A stretch of 64,000 nucleotides of DNA, from the NCBI RefSeq assembly GCF_019800665.1, contig NZ_JAHVKO010000001.1:496001-560000 (forward strand), given 5' to 3'. The translations under genes were made by a program, and so were the position numbers. Below the pieces are notes generated by a model. The model had not been told where the DNA came from. It saw only the letters and a list, made by a program, of their open reading frames with translations, and ran no database searches. Shown in pieces: positions 37,288 to 46,449 of this stretch (positions within the stretch are counted from its first letter, which is position 1; the number at the start of each line of letters is the position of its first letter). The stretch is from Microbulbifer agarilyticus (GTDB lineage: Bacteria; Pseudomonadota; Gammaproteobacteria; Pseudomonadales; Cellvibrionaceae).

Positions 37288-38331
37288 ATGATTGGATGGA
37301 ACAACACCTCCACAAAAACAGGGCCGATGTTTTCGGCCCTGTTTTTGTTTGTGCTCCTTGCGCTTGCGGGCTGTACAGAGGAGAAAACGGTCTGGAAACT
37401 TTCTGGCCCCACCATGGGCACTTTCTACAACATCACTGTGGTGGATGTGCCAGCGGGGGTGAGCCAGGCAGAATTGCAGTCGGCAGTGGATGCAGAACTC
37501 GTCGCAGTGAATCAGGAAATGTCCACGTACATTCCCGATTCCGAACTGATGCGGGTGAACGGCGGGCCTGTGGCAGAGCCAATTGCGCTGTCGAAGAACC
37601 TGGCCCTGGTGATTCGCGACGCCCTGGAAATCTACCGCAATAGCGGTGGTGCCTTCGACGTCACGGTTGGACCGCTGGTCAATTTGTGGGGGTTTGGGCC
37701 GAGCCCAGAACCAGAGGCAGTGCCCGAAGCCGAGCAAATTGATGCATTGCGTGAGAAAATAGGCTCTGATGCTTTGCTACTGGACGGTCAGGTACTGACC
37801 AGAAGCCGCCCGGTACAGATTGACCTGTCAGCCATTGCCAAAGGACACGGCGTGGATCGCGTGGCCGATCTGCTGGTCCAAAAGGGTGTCCACAACTTTC
37901 TTGTGGAAGTGGGTGGCGAATTGCGTACCGCCGGTGTTAACCCGGCAGGAAATACCTGGCGTATCGGTATCGAACGGCCATCGGCCGGTCAGGTAGTGCA
38001 GAAGCCCATCGCGGTAAGCGGCAAGGGTATTGCGACTTCCGGAGACTACCGCAATTACTACGAGCGGGACGGCAAGCGCTATTCGCACACGCTGGATCCG
38101 CGCACTGGACGCCCGGTCGAGCATCATTTGGCCTCGGTAACCGTCATTGCGGATACCAGCGCACTGGCCGACGGCTACGCCACGGCACTCAATGTGATGG
38201 GTGCGGAGGCTGCGTTAAAATTGGCGGAAGAGCTGCAACTAGCGGTTTTTTTGTTGGTAAAAACAGATTCTGGGTTTGAAGAACGCGCCAGCAGTGCGTT
38301 CGCGCCCTATCTTGAGAGTCAGGAGAGGTAA
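37288..38331 (+). CDS. apbE: FAD:protein FMN transferase ApbE (lipoprotein)
   Basis: This 347-residue periplasmic lipoprotein transfers FMN from FAD to threonines in NqrB and NqrC. The signal segment FSALFLFVLLALAGC ends in a lipobox (LAGC). The mature domain shows SGPTMGTFYNITVV, GGAFDVTVGPLVNLWGFGP, IDLSAIAKGHGVDRVA, GGELRTAG and the Mg-binding SGDYRNYYERDGKRYSHTLDPRTGRPV. Two starts are possible: ATG 37288 (347 aa) or ATG 37327 (334 aa, MFSALFLF...). The second lies inside a strong terminator-like hairpin. The gene begins 6 bp after nqrF and is followed 2 bp later by nqrM. Confidence 0.94.
   Translation: MIGWNNTSTKTGPMFSALFLFVLLALAGCTEEKTVWKLSGPTMGTFYNITVVDVPAGVSQAELQSAVDAELVAVNQEMSTYIPDSELMRVNGGPVAEPIALSKNLALVIRDALEIYRNSGGAFDVTVGPLVNLWGFGPSPEPEAVPEAEQIDALREKIGSDALLLDGQVLTRSRPVQIDLSAIAKGHGVDRVADLLVQKGVHNFLVEVGGELRTAGVNPAGNTWRIGIERPSAGQVVQKPIAVSGKGIATSGDYRNYYERDGKRYSHTLDPRTGRPVEHHLASVTVIADTSALADGYATALNVMGAEAALKLAEELQLAVFLLVKTDSGFEERASSAFAPYLESQER
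37312..37348. terminator. Terminator-like hairpin inside the start of apbE
   Basis: A perfect 16-bp stem (37312-37327 with 37333-37348; core CAGGGCCGA/TCGGCCCTG) has a 5-nt TGTTT loop. It is flanked by an A-run and a five-T run plus TTTG, the layout of an intrinsic terminator. It lies within the first codons of apbE, and ATG 37327 starts at the last base of the left arm. It could attenuate transcription from nqrF into apbE-nqrM or sequester the second start codon. Confidence 0.75.
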
Positions 38332-38333
38332 CC

Positions 38334-38594
38334 GTGACTATTTATATTCTCGCGTTCGTCGTTGTGGCTTTGGTTATTACCGGTATGGCACTGGGTGCCA
38401 TCGTACAAAACAAACCACTCAAAGGTTCCTGTGGTGGTTTGAACAATATCGGCATGAAAGAAAACTGCGATATCTGCGGTGGTGATGACGACGAGTGTGA
38501 AAAAGAGCAGGAGCGTCAGCGCCAGGCCGCGCTGAACAAGACCGCTGCTGCAGACCTTGCTTATGACGCCGCGAGCAAGAGCGATCAGAAGTAA
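38334..38594 (+). CDS. nqrM: Na+-NQR maturation protein NqrM
   Basis: This 86-residue protein has an N-terminal membrane helix (IYILAFVVVALVITGMALGAI) and four conserved cysteines, Cys33, Cys45, Cys48 and Cys55 (GSCGGLNN...NCDICGGDDDEC). NqrM is needed to deliver iron to the NqrD/NqrE site. The start is GTG, 2 bp after apbE; GGAG lies just upstream. The order nqrF-apbE-nqrM is the standard arrangement. Confidence 0.95.
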   Translation: MTIYILAFVVVALVITGMALGAIVQNKPLKGSCGGLNNIGMKENCDICGGDDDECEKEQERQRQAALNKTAAADLAYDAASKSDQK

Positions 38595-38694
38595 GGCGAC
38601 CTGACGCGTAATCGGGTGGAGAAGGGGGCTACTGTTCCGCAGCGGCCCTCGGTATACACGAAAAAAATTAAGCAAAAGCTAAGAAAGTATTTCA

Positions 38695-40092
38695 ATGGCA
38701 GTTTCTAAGTACGATCTGGTTGTGATTGGTTCCGGCCCCGCAGGTGAAGCGGCGGCCATGAGTGCGGCCAAGAAAGGCCTGCGCTCCGCAGTGATTGAGC
38801 GCCGTTCAGCGGTGGGTGGTAACTGTACCCACAAAGGTACCATTCCCTCCAAAGCCCTGCGTCACTCGGTAAAACAGCTGATGCGCTACAACACGCAGAG
38901 TGTTTTCCGTGCGCTGGGTGAGCCGCGTCGACTGACCTTTCCTCAGGTTATGCGTACCGTAAACAAGGTCATCAACTACCAGGTTGAGATGCACACCAGC
39001 TGTTACGCGCGTAACCGTGTAGACCTGATTAATGGTGAAGCCAAGTTCCTGGACGAGAACCGTGTAGAAGTGCAGCTTGCTGACGGTGCCAAGGAAATTA
39101 TCACTTCCGAGAAGTTTGTGGTTGCCACTGGCTCGCGTCCGTATCGCCCCGCGGACGTGGACTTCGGTCATCCGCGTATTTATGACAGCGATACCATCCT
39201 GGATATGGAGCACACCCCACAGGCAATCATTATCTATGGTGCCGGTGTCATTGGTTGTGAATACGCATCGATTTTTGCTGGGCTGGGCGTCAAGGTTGAC
39301 CTGATTAACAGCCGTGAGCACCTGCTGGAATTCCTCGACGATGAAATTTCCGATGCGTTGAGCTACCACCTGCGCGATATGGGTGTCACCGTGCGTCACC
39401 GTGAAGAGTACGCCAAGGTGACCGGTAGTAATCGCGGTGTCGTGATGGAAATGCAATCCGGCAAGAAAATTTCTGCCGATGCGCTGCTGTGGTGTAACGG
39501 CCGTTCCGGTAACACCTCAGGCCTCGGTCTTGAAAATGTCGGTCTGGATGCGAACCACCGCGGCCAGCTCTCCGTGGATGAGCACTACTGCACCGCGGTT
39601 GATAATATCTTTGCCGTAGGTGATGTCATCGGCTGGCCAAGCCTGGCATCCGCGTCCTATGACCAGGGCCGGGCGGTTGCAGCGGCGGTTGTCGGTCGCG
39701 GCCACCGGGTTATCGAAGATGCGCCAACGGGTATCTACACACTGCCAGAGATTTCCTCCGTTGGTAAAACCGAATCCGAGCTGACCAATGCTAAAGTGCC
39801 ATACGAAGTAGGCCGCGCACTGTTCAAGCATACCGCACGTGCACAGATTTCCGGTGAGCGCGTGGGTATGCTGAAGATTCTGTTCCATATCGAGACCCAC
39901 GAGATTCTGGGTATCCATTGCTTTGGTGCGGAAGCCGCGGAAATCGTGCACATCGGTCAGGCGATCATGAAGCAGCCGGCACCGAACAACACCATCGATT
40001 TCTTCGTGAATACCACGTTTAACTATCCGACCATGGCGGAAGCCTATCGCAGTGCTGCCCTGGACGGGCTTAATCGAGTAATGCGACTGTGA
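38695..40092 (+). CDS. sthA: Soluble pyridine nucleotide transhydrogenase
   Basis: This 465-residue cytoplasmic flavoprotein transfers hydride between NADPH and NAD+. The FAD site is [23 protein letters not shown]. The SthA-specific segment [19 protein letters not shown] replaces the disulfide CxxxxC of lipoamide dehydrogenases, retaining one cysteine. The NAD(P) site is [16 protein letters not shown], and the dimer interface has [15 protein letters not shown]. The thioesterase gene overlaps its 3' end by 4 bp (GTGA). Confidence 0.96.
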   Translation: MAVSKYDLVVIGSGPAGEAAAMSAAKKGLRSAVIERRSAVGGNCTHKGTIPSKALRHSVKQLMRYNTQSVFRALGEPRRLTFPQVMRTVNKVINYQVEMHTSCYARNRVDLINGEAKFLDENRVEVQLADGAKEIITSEKFVVATGSRPYRPADVDFGHPRIYDSDTILDMEHTPQAIIIYGAGVIGCEYASIFAGLGVKVDLINSREHLLEFLDDEISDALSYHLRDMGVTVRHREEYAKVTGSNRGVVMEMQSGKKISADALLWCNGRSGNTSGLGLENVGLDANHRGQLSVDEHYCTAVDNIFAVGDVIGWPSLASASYDQGRAVAAAVVGRGHRVIEDAPTGIYTLPEISSVGKTESELTNAKVPYEVGRALFKHTARAQISGERVGMLKILFHIETHEILGIHCFGAEAAEIVHIGQAIMKQPAPNNTIDFFVNTTFNYPTMAEAYRSAALDGLNRVMRL

Positions 40093-40556
40093 CGGAACCA
40101 TCCCCCGGGGAGTTTCGAGGTCTGGTAGAAGGCATCTTTGAACAGGTGCCGTTTGTGCGTGAAATTGGTCTGGCGCTGCATGATTTTAATTTTGCCGAGC
40201 AGACCCTTTCCGGAAAATTCGTCACCAAGCCCGAGCTGATCGGCAACCACTTCCAGAATATTCTGCACGGTGGTGTGATCGCCACGGCGCTGGATACGGT
40301 GGGTGGCTTTACCGCGATGGTAGCCGCGTATCAGCGTATGGGTGGGGCGATCGACTGGGATGAAAAGGTCCAGCGCTTGATGCGGCTCGGTACCGTGGAT
40401 ATGCGGGTGGATTATCTCAAGCCCGGTCGCGGCGAAGAGTTTATCTGCGAGGGATCCGTTTTGCGGGTCGGCAACAAACTGGTAGTGACGCGCATGGAAC
40501 TGCGCAATGAAAAGGAAGAGCTGATTGCCACGGGCACAGCAACATTCCTTTACTAG
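40089..40556 (+). CDS. Hotdog-fold acyl-CoA thioesterase (PaaI/YigI type)
   Basis: This 155-residue hotdog protein contains [30 protein letters not shown], the PaaI-like HGG(V/A) active-site helix, and [28 protein letters not shown] in the second strand region. It probably hydrolyses acyl-CoA; the substrate is unknown. It starts with GTG overlapping the stop of sthA, so translation is likely coupled, and it ends at a strong bidirectional terminator. Confidence 0.88.
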   Translation: MTEPSPGEFRGLVEGIFEQVPFVREIGLALHDFNFAEQTLSGKFVTKPELIGNHFQNILHGGVIATALDTVGGFTAMVAAYQRMGGAIDWDEKVQRLMRLGTVDMRVDYLKPGRGEEFICEGSVLRVGNKLVVTRMELRNEKEELIATGTATFLY

Positions 40557-40582
40557 TATGTTTGGCCGCCGCTTGCGGGCAC

Positions 40583-40619
40583 AAAAAAACGCGCTGACGT
40601 AACGTGAGCGCGTTTTTTT
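40583..40619. terminator. Bidirectional intrinsic terminator
   Basis: AAAAAAACGCGCT pairs with AGCGCGTTTTTTT (13 bp, loop GACGTAACGTG that can extend the stem). It serves the sthA-thioesterase unit and the convergent small gene at 40671-40988. Confidence 0.9.
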
Positions 40620-40670
40620 ATGCCTGCTTGTAGGGGCCTCGGTGTAACCACCGGGACCTGCAGAACGGGA

Positions 40671-40988
40671 TTAGCTGCCGTGCTTCTTGGCCACAGTGTG
40701 CAGCACAACGTCGTGCTCGAAGTAGACGAAAAAGTCCGCGTACTCCCAGCGGGTGATGGCAGGCTCGCCAACAGGGCCCTGAATATTGATCGGCTCGCCA
40801 ATCTCCTGGGTGACCTGCTCCTGCTTCTTGCCGCGCAATTGGCCGGCTTCAGCCACGTAGCCCTGTTCGCCCACGGGCACCTCAACGGTCTCAGCCTGGG
40901 TGAATGCGGCGGTGAACAGCGCCGCGCCCGCCAGACCGGCGAAGCATACGTTGCGCATCAGGTTTTGCATTTTGGTGGTTGAGAACAT
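40671..40988 (-). CDS. Small exported protein of unknown function
   Basis: This 105-residue protein has a signal peptide (NVCFAGLAGAALFTAAFTQA, cleavage probably after AQA) and a short periplasmic domain with GEPINIQGPVGEPAITRWEYADFFVYFEHDVVLHTV. The EPxx...G.P.I.RW.Y..F.VYFE pattern resembles the BamE/SmpA-type fold, but no lipobox is present. ATG 40986-40988 has GGAG upstream; a second ATG at 40968-40970 is possible. A small gene of this kind occurs near sth in pseudomonads (from memory). No function is assigned. Confidence 0.8.
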   Translation of the reverse strand: MFSTTKMQNLMRNVCFAGLAGAALFTAAFTQAETVEVPVGEQGYVAEAGQLRGKKQEQVTQEIGEPINIQGPVGEPAITRWEYADFFVYFEHDVVLHTVAKKHGS

Positions 40989-41240
40989 GTTGGGCTCTCC
41001 GCTCTACTTATTTGAGTTGTTATGAATTAAACCAGATATTGTGCCGAAACACGCGGCTTTCTTCACATAATTCTTCACGCTTTCCTGCGTCCCGGACTCT
41101 GCGCTCTATTCCTCGCCGCGATCCTGGCTGGATCATGGCTCGCCCCTATGCTTCTGCCCTAAGAACGGCGGCCCAGTCGGCGCAATTTACCGCCCGTGTG
41201 CTAGGCTAATTCTTGATCAAGGATAACCGGACAGTCACGG

Positions 41241-42872
41241 ATGCGGCTCCCGCACTTTCTCTCTACAGGTGGCCTGCTGCTCGGCACGACGTTTTTCGCG
41301 TTGTCGCTGACACCCTCGCTGATCCCTCGGGAGGGTATTACCCAGGGCGTAATATCTGGCGCGGCGCTGGCGGCAGGTTACGGGGTGGGCGTATTTCTCA
41401 CCTGGCTGTGGCGGTTTCTGGAATTGCCTGCACTATCCGAGCGAAAACGCAGCCTTCTGCACTGGGTGGTTGGCGGGCTTTGCGGCCTGTTGGCGCTTGG
41501 CTTCTTATGGCGTGCGGCCCACTGGCAAAATACCGTACGCGAGTTGATGGGGCTGGAGGTCGCGCCCACCGTGCGGCCGTTCGTGATCGCCATCGTGGCG
41601 GTGCTGCTGTTTGCGTTCTTGCTCGGGATCGCCAAGTTGTTCAAGCGGCTATTCCGCTTTCTCTCCACCAAGTTCCAACGGCGCGTACCCCGTCGAATCG
41701 CCACCATCTTGGCACTTTGCGGTGCCTTTGCCCTGTTCTGGGCGGTCTTCAATAATTTGGTGCTTACTACCGCACTACATCAGGTGGACCGCATCTACCA
41801 GCGTCTGGACGCCCGCGTGGCGCCGGAAATGGACGCGCCCACCGGCAGGCTGGACCCGGGTGGGCCTGATTCCCTGGTGCGCTGGCAGGACATGGGGCAT
41901 CAGGGTCGGCGGTATCTGGCCTTGCGCCCGAAAGCGAAAGACATTGCCGAGGTCACCGGCACCGCCAAAGACCCGATCCGGGTCTATGTGGGGCTGAACG
42001 CGGCGGATTCGCCAGAGCAGCGAGCCAAGCTCGCGCTGGAGGAGCTGAAACGGGTAGGGGGCTTCGAGCGCAGCTACTTGCTGTTGATTACCCCAACCGG
42101 CACCGGCTGGGTGGACCCGGGTGCGATCAATTCCCTCGAATACCTGCTGGGCGGGGATGTCGCCAGCGCGGCAGCCCAGTACTCCTACCTGCCGAGCCCC
42201 ATCGCCCTGATGACGCAAGACGCTTATGGGCGGGAGACGGCGCGGGCTGCGTTTGAGGAGGTATACCACTACTGGAGTGGCTTGCCCGAGGCGAGCCGGC
42301 CAAAGCTGTACCTGTTTGGGTTGAGCCTCGGCGCCCTGAACTCCGACCGCTCGTTCGACTTCTACGACATTATTGACGACCCATTCCACGGCGCACTGTG
42401 GACCGGGCCGCCGTTCCGCAGCGATACCTGGCGGATGGTTACCGCCGAGCGCGACGAAGGCTCTCCCGCCTGGTTGCCTCAGTTCCGCGAGGGCGCGGTG
42501 GTGCGCTTCGGCAACCACTACGGGGGCTACGACATCGGCAAGGCGGAGTGGGGCAAATTCCGTATCGCGTACCTGCAACACGGCAGTGACCCGATTGTGT
42601 TCTTCGACCCGGCGGCGGCCTACCGCGAACCAGACTGGATGAAGCAGCCCCGTGCACGGGATGTCTCCCCGGACCTCAACTGGTACCCGATTGTGACCAT
42701 GCTGCAGCTCGCCATGGATATGCACGCGGGGGTCGCGCCCATGGGCTTCGGCCACAGCTATGCCCCGGCGGACTATGTCCGCGCCTGGCATGCGCTGATT
42801 GCGCCGCCGGGGTGGGACAAAGCCAAGATCGAGAAATTGAATAAACAATTACAGAAATGGAATCCTCGCTGA
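41241..42872 (+). CDS. Membrane alpha/beta-hydrolase (Abhydrolase_9 type)
   Basis: This 543-residue protein has an N-terminal membrane part of about four helices (GGLLLGTTFFALSLTPSLIP, GVISGAALAAGYGVGVFLTWL, VVGGLCGLLALGFLW, VIAIVAVLLFAFLLGIAKL). A soluble alpha/beta-hydrolase domain follows, with nucleophile elbow LFGLSLGA (Ser362). This matches the DUF-type Abhydrolase_9 architecture with its dedicated N-terminal membrane domain. Conserved later motifs are WTGPPFRSDTW and HGSDPIVFF. The substrate is unknown; lipids or esters at the membrane are plausible. ATG 41241 lacks a strong ribosome-binding site. Confidence 0.87.
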   Translation: MRLPHFLSTGGLLLGTTFFALSLTPSLIPREGITQGVISGAALAAGYGVGVFLTWLWRFLELPALSERKRSLLHWVVGGLCGLLALGFLWRAAHWQNTVRELMGLEVAPTVRPFVIAIVAVLLFAFLLGIAKLFKRLFRFLSTKFQRRVPRRIATILALCGAFALFWAVFNNLVLTTALHQVDRIYQRLDARVAPEMDAPTGRLDPGGPDSLVRWQDMGHQGRRYLALRPKAKDIAEVTGTAKDPIRVYVGLNAADSPEQRAKLALEELKRVGGFERSYLLLITPTGTGWVDPGAINSLEYLLGGDVASAAAQYSYLPSPIALMTQDAYGRETARAAFEEVYHYWSGLPEASRPKLYLFGLSLGALNSDRSFDFYDIIDDPFHGALWTGPPFRSDTWRMVTAERDEGSPAWLPQFREGAVVRFGNHYGGYDIGKAEWGKFRIAYLQHGSDPIVFFDPAAAYREPDWMKQPRARDVSPDLNWYPIVTMLQLAMDMHAGVAPMGFGHSYAPADYVRAWHALIAPPGWDKAKIEKLNKQLQKWNPR

Positions 42873-42971
42873 GCTTTGCCGTCTAAGCGTGTGATGCGCA
42901 GCCGCTCAAACAGGGGCAATATGCGCGTAAATACTTGGATTTCTTGGCGTTTTTCCGCTTAAATCACCCTC

Positions 42972-44213
42972 ATGATAAAACCCGTCCCCCTCTATATTGG
43001 CCTCCGTTATGTGGCCGCCCGCCGGCGTCAGCAGTTCATCTCCTTTATCAATGGCTTCTCCCTGCTGGGAATGGCTTTGGGGGTATTGGCGTTGATCGTG
43101 GTCACTTCGGTGATGAACGGCTTCGATCGCGAGCTGAAAACCCGCATCCTGTCCGTCGTACCCCACGGTTTTGTGGTGCAGGAAGAAGGCCTGCAGGAGT
43201 GGCCCGCCGTCGCGGAGCAGCTCAAGCAGCAGCCGCATGTGCAGGCGGCAAGCCCATTTGTACGCGGCTTTGCCTTGCTCGGCGCGAACAACCAATCCCA
43301 GGGTGTGGAGTTCCAGGGGGTAGACCCCACGGCCTTGCGCGAGGTCTCCGCGGTGGGCGAGCACATGATGATGGGCAGCCTGGATGCGCTCGAATCCCGC
43401 AGCTACAACATCGTGCTCGGGCGCATTCTCGCCCGCCAGCTGGGCGTAATTCCCGGCGACAGTGTCATTCTCACCCTGCCGGAAGTGGTAATCACCCCCG
43501 CCGGCATCTTTCCCCGTACCAAACGCTTTACCGTGGCCGGCGTCTTCTCCGTGGGTGCGCAGGTCGATCAGAACATGGCGTTGATGCATCTCGATGATGC
43601 CGCGCGCCTGCTGCGTATGCCGGGCAAAGTGCAGGGGCTGCAGCTGAAGTTTGACGATATGAACAATGCCCTCGGTCGCGTAGAGGGCTACGCCAGCGCG
43701 CTGGGCGAAGGTTTCTCCGGTGAAGATTGGAGCCACTCCCAGGGCAGCCTGTTCCAGGCGGTAAAAATGGAAAAAACCGTGGTTACCCTGATGCTGATGA
43801 TCATCGTCGCGGTAGCCGCATTCAATATTGTTTCCGCACTGGTGCTGATGGTTGCCGACAAACGGTCGGACATTGCCGTACTGCGTACCCTCGGGCTTAC
43901 CTCGCGGCAGATCATGACCGTATTCGTGGTGCAGGGCAGCGCCATCGGTATTATCGGTGCGCTGGTCGGTGGTCTGTTGGGTACGCTGATTGCGCTGAAC
44001 CTGACCGATCTGGTTTCCTGGATCGAACAGATAGTGGGCGCACAGATTTTCGATCCGCGGGTATTTTTTGTCAGCTTCCTACCGTCGGAATTCCGCACCG
44101 GCGATGCGGTGATGGTGTTGAGCGCGGCGATTATTATGAGCCTGCTGGCGACGTTGTTCCCGGCGTGGCGGGCAGCGCAGATCGAGCCGGCGGAAGCGCT
44201 GCGCTACGAATAA
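42972..44213 (+). CDS. lolC/E: Lipoprotein-releasing ABC transporter permease (LolC/E family)
   Basis: This 413-residue inner-membrane permease begins PLYIGLRYVAARRRQQFISFINGFSLLGMALGVLALIVVTSVMNGFDRELKTRIL, the LolC/LolE N-terminus. A long periplasmic loop and three C-terminal helices with DKRSDIAVLRTLGL and PAWRAAQIEPAEALRYE follow. With LolD it extracts lipoproteins from the inner membrane and hands them to LolA. The RILSVVPHG segment resembles E. coli LolE more than LolC, but the paralogue cannot be fixed by eye. It is the first gene of a permease-ATPase-permease operon. Confidence 0.92.
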   Translation: MIKPVPLYIGLRYVAARRRQQFISFINGFSLLGMALGVLALIVVTSVMNGFDRELKTRILSVVPHGFVVQEEGLQEWPAVAEQLKQQPHVQAASPFVRGFALLGANNQSQGVEFQGVDPTALREVSAVGEHMMMGSLDALESRSYNIVLGRILARQLGVIPGDSVILTLPEVVITPAGIFPRTKRFTVAGVFSVGAQVDQNMALMHLDDAARLLRMPGKVQGLQLKFDDMNNALGRVEGYASALGEGFSGEDWSHSQGSLFQAVKMEKTVVTLMLMIIVAVAAFNIVSALVLMVADKRSDIAVLRTLGLTSRQIMTVFVVQGSAIGIIGALVGGLLGTLIALNLTDLVSWIEQIVGAQIFDPRVFFVSFLPSEFRTGDAVMVLSAAIIMSLLATLFPAWRAAQIEPAEALRYE

Positions 44214-44344
44214 GTGAATTTGGACAGGCCGCTCACAAATGCGCGGCATAAATAGCTCGATCGATAGCTTGAACCATAAATAGAGTTTTCAGTTTTTCAT
44301 CCGGCAGGTGCACTTTCCGCATCTGCCAAACGGAACCGGTAAAA

Positions 44345-45094
44345 ATGAACAGCCAAGTGGAAATACATCCGGAAGAATCACACCCGCACACCGCTGAAGA
44401 AGTGGTGCTTGCCTGCCATCAGCTTACGAAATCCTATCGTCAGGGTGCCAATGAACTGAACGTATTGCGCAACGTCGAGTTGCAGGTACCGAAAGGCGAG
44501 CGCCTGGCGATTGTCGGCGCGTCTGGTTCAGGCAAGTCGACCCTGCTCAACCTTCTCGGCGGGCTGGATACACCAACCTCTGGCGAAGTCTGGGTCGGCG
44601 GCAAAAACCTGGCCACGCTCAATGCCAATGAGCGTGGTTGGCTGCGCAATTCCAGCCTAGGTTTTGTGTATCAGTTTCACCACCTCCTGAACGAGTTCAA
44701 CGCGCTGGAAAATGTCGCCATGCCCTTGCTGATTGGCAAGCAGTCGGTGAGCGAGGCGCGCGCGGCAGCAACCGAAATGCTAGAGGCGGTCGGTTTGGGT
44801 GAGCGCCTCACGCACAAGCCGGCGCAACTGTCTGGCGGTGAGCGCCAGCGTGTGGCCATCGCCCGTGCCTTGGTTGCACGCCCGGCCTGTGTGCTGATGG
44901 ATGAGCCAACCGGCAACCTGGACCGCGCCACCGCGCAGGAAATTCACAAGCTGATGGACCGCCTCAACGACGAGATGGGTATCAGCTTTGTGATTGTTAC
45001 CCACGATCCGGATCTCGCAGGCGCACTCGACCGCTGTCTGCATTTGATTGACGGGCAGCTGGTGGAAGGCTGGCAACAGGGCGACCACGTTTAA
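44345..45094 (+). CDS. lolD: Lipoprotein-releasing ABC transporter ATPase LolD
   Basis: This 249-residue ATPase has Walker [20 protein letters not shown]-loop [23 protein letters not shown], signature [15 protein letters not shown] and Walker [12 protein letters not shown]. The FHHLL and ENVAMPLLI segments are specific to LolD among MacB/FtsE-like ATPases. It has an N-terminal extension of about 20 His/Glu-rich residues. It is flanked by the two permease genes, with 131 bp upstream and 24 bp downstream. Confidence 0.95.
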   Translation: MNSQVEIHPEESHPHTAEEVVLACHQLTKSYRQGANELNVLRNVELQVPKGERLAIVGASGSGKSTLLNLLGGLDTPTSGEVWVGGKNLATLNANERGWLRNSSLGFVYQFHHLLNEFNALENVAMPLLIGKQSVSEARAAATEMLEAVGLGERLTHKPAQLSGGERQRVAIARALVARPACVLMDEPTGNLDRATAQEIHKLMDRLNDEMGISFVIVTHDPDLAGALDRCLHLIDGQLVEGWQQGDHV

Positions 45095-45118
45095 CGTGGC
45101 GGTTGCGTAGGAATCACT

Positions 45119-46384
45119 ATGTTTAAACCTTTACCCGCGTTTATTGGCCTGCGTTACGCCGGCGCCCAGCGCAGTGACGAAGACTCCGCCGGGCTAGTGT
45201 CGTTTATCTCCGGCCTCTCCATGATCGGCCTGATCCTCGGCGTCGCGCTGATGGTCATCGTGATGTCGGTGATGAACGGTTTCGATCGCGAATTGCGCGA
45301 GCGGATTCTCGGCATCATGCCGCACGCCACCGTGTACAACGCCAGCCCCGATATCGACTGGACCACAGTGCGCGACGAAATTGCGGCGGCACCGGGTGTC
45401 ACCGCTGCCGCCGAAGTGTGGCAGGTCAATGGCCTTGCCAAAAACGGTTTGGACGTGACACCGCTGCTCGTGCAGGGCGTGAACCCCGAAACCATCGTGA
45501 ACGTTTCCACCATCGGTGATTTCCTGCAGCCCGGCAGTTTTGCCGCGCTGACCAGCGACCCAGTGGAGGCGGGCATTATTCTCGGCAAGGGCATTGCCGA
45601 CAAACTCGAAATCAACGTCGGTGAGCAGCTATCCGTCATCGTGCCGCAGAGCGGTAACAGCATTGGGGGAGGGCGCAGTGCCGCCCAGCTTGCCGGCTTT
45701 AAAGTGGTGGATATTTTCCATTCCGGTACCGCACTCGACCACTCGCTGGCGATTGTCGATTGGGAACAGGCGAAAGCGTTAGCCGGCGGCGCCGGTGGTG
45801 CCGGCGTGCAGATGCGCGTAGAGGATATGCTCGGCTCATTCGCCATATTCCAGCAACTGCTGCGCCAGCTGCCCGTAGAGGGCTATTACGGTAACGACTG
45901 GACCGGCACCCACGGTAATTTGTACCAGGCCATTCAGATGTCTCGCAACCTGGTGAGCCTGCTGGTATTTCTGATTATCGCGATTGCGGCGTTCAACGTG
46001 GTTTCCACGCTGGTTATGGTGGTGATCGACAAGCACGGTGACATTGCCATTCTGCGTACCATGGGCGCGAGTACCCGTGAGATTCTGCTGACGTTTGTCA
46101 GCCAGGGCGCGTTGGTTGGGTTGGTCGGCGTCTTGGTGGGTGGTGCATTGGGTGTGCTCGGCTCGCTGGTGGTCACCGATGCGGTTGCGGGTCTGGAATC
46201 ACTGTTCGGTATCCAGTTCCTCAAGTCCGACGTCTATCCGGTGGATTACTTGCCGTCTGAATTGCAGTGGGGCGATGTCGCCCTGGTGGTTGGGGCAGGC
46301 TTCCTGCTCAGCCTGATCGCCACGCTCTATCCGGCCTTCCAGGCCAGCCGCGTGCAACCGGCGGCTGCATTGCGCAACGAATAA
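45119..46384 (+). CDS. lolC/E: Lipoprotein-releasing ABC transporter permease (LolC/E family)
   Basis: This 421-residue second permease begins PAFIGLRYAGAQRSDEDSAGLVSFISGLSMIGLILGVALMVIVMSVMNGFDRELRERILG. It shares the FtsX-like C-terminal domain with three helices (VFLIIAIAAFNVVSTLVMVV, TFVSQGALVGLVGVLVGGALGVLGSLVV, LVVGAGFLLSLIATLYPA). ERILGIMPHA resembles E. coli LolC. It pairs with the first permease to make the asymmetric LolCDE complex. A hairpin follows in the short gap to the convergent alginate lyase gene. Confidence 0.92.
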   Translation: MFKPLPAFIGLRYAGAQRSDEDSAGLVSFISGLSMIGLILGVALMVIVMSVMNGFDRELRERILGIMPHATVYNASPDIDWTTVRDEIAAAPGVTAAAEVWQVNGLAKNGLDVTPLLVQGVNPETIVNVSTIGDFLQPGSFAALTSDPVEAGIILGKGIADKLEINVGEQLSVIVPQSGNSIGGGRSAAQLAGFKVVDIFHSGTALDHSLAIVDWEQAKALAGGAGGAGVQMRVEDMLGSFAIFQQLLRQLPVEGYYGNDWTGTHGNLYQAIQMSRNLVSLLVFLIIAIAAFNVVSTLVMVVIDKHGDIAILRTMGASTREILLTFVSQGALVGLVGVLVGGALGVLGSLVVTDAVAGLESLFGIQFLKSDVYPVDYLPSELQWGDVALVVGAGFLLSLIATLYPAFQASRVQPAAALRNE

Positions 46385-46412
46385 TACTTCTGAGTAAGTA
46401 ACTTCAATGAAA

Positions 46413-46441
46413 CTTCCCCAACGCCGCGGGCGCTGGGGAAG
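46413..46441. terminator. Hairpin between lol operon and alginate lyase
   Basis: A 13-bp stem with one mismatch (CTTCCCCAACGCC with GGCGCTGGGGAAG) and a GCG loop lies in the 65-bp gap between two convergent genes. A short T-run (GTTTCATT) follows it on the minus strand, so it more likely serves the lyase gene. Confidence 0.6.
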
Positions 46442-46449
46442 CCCGTCAA

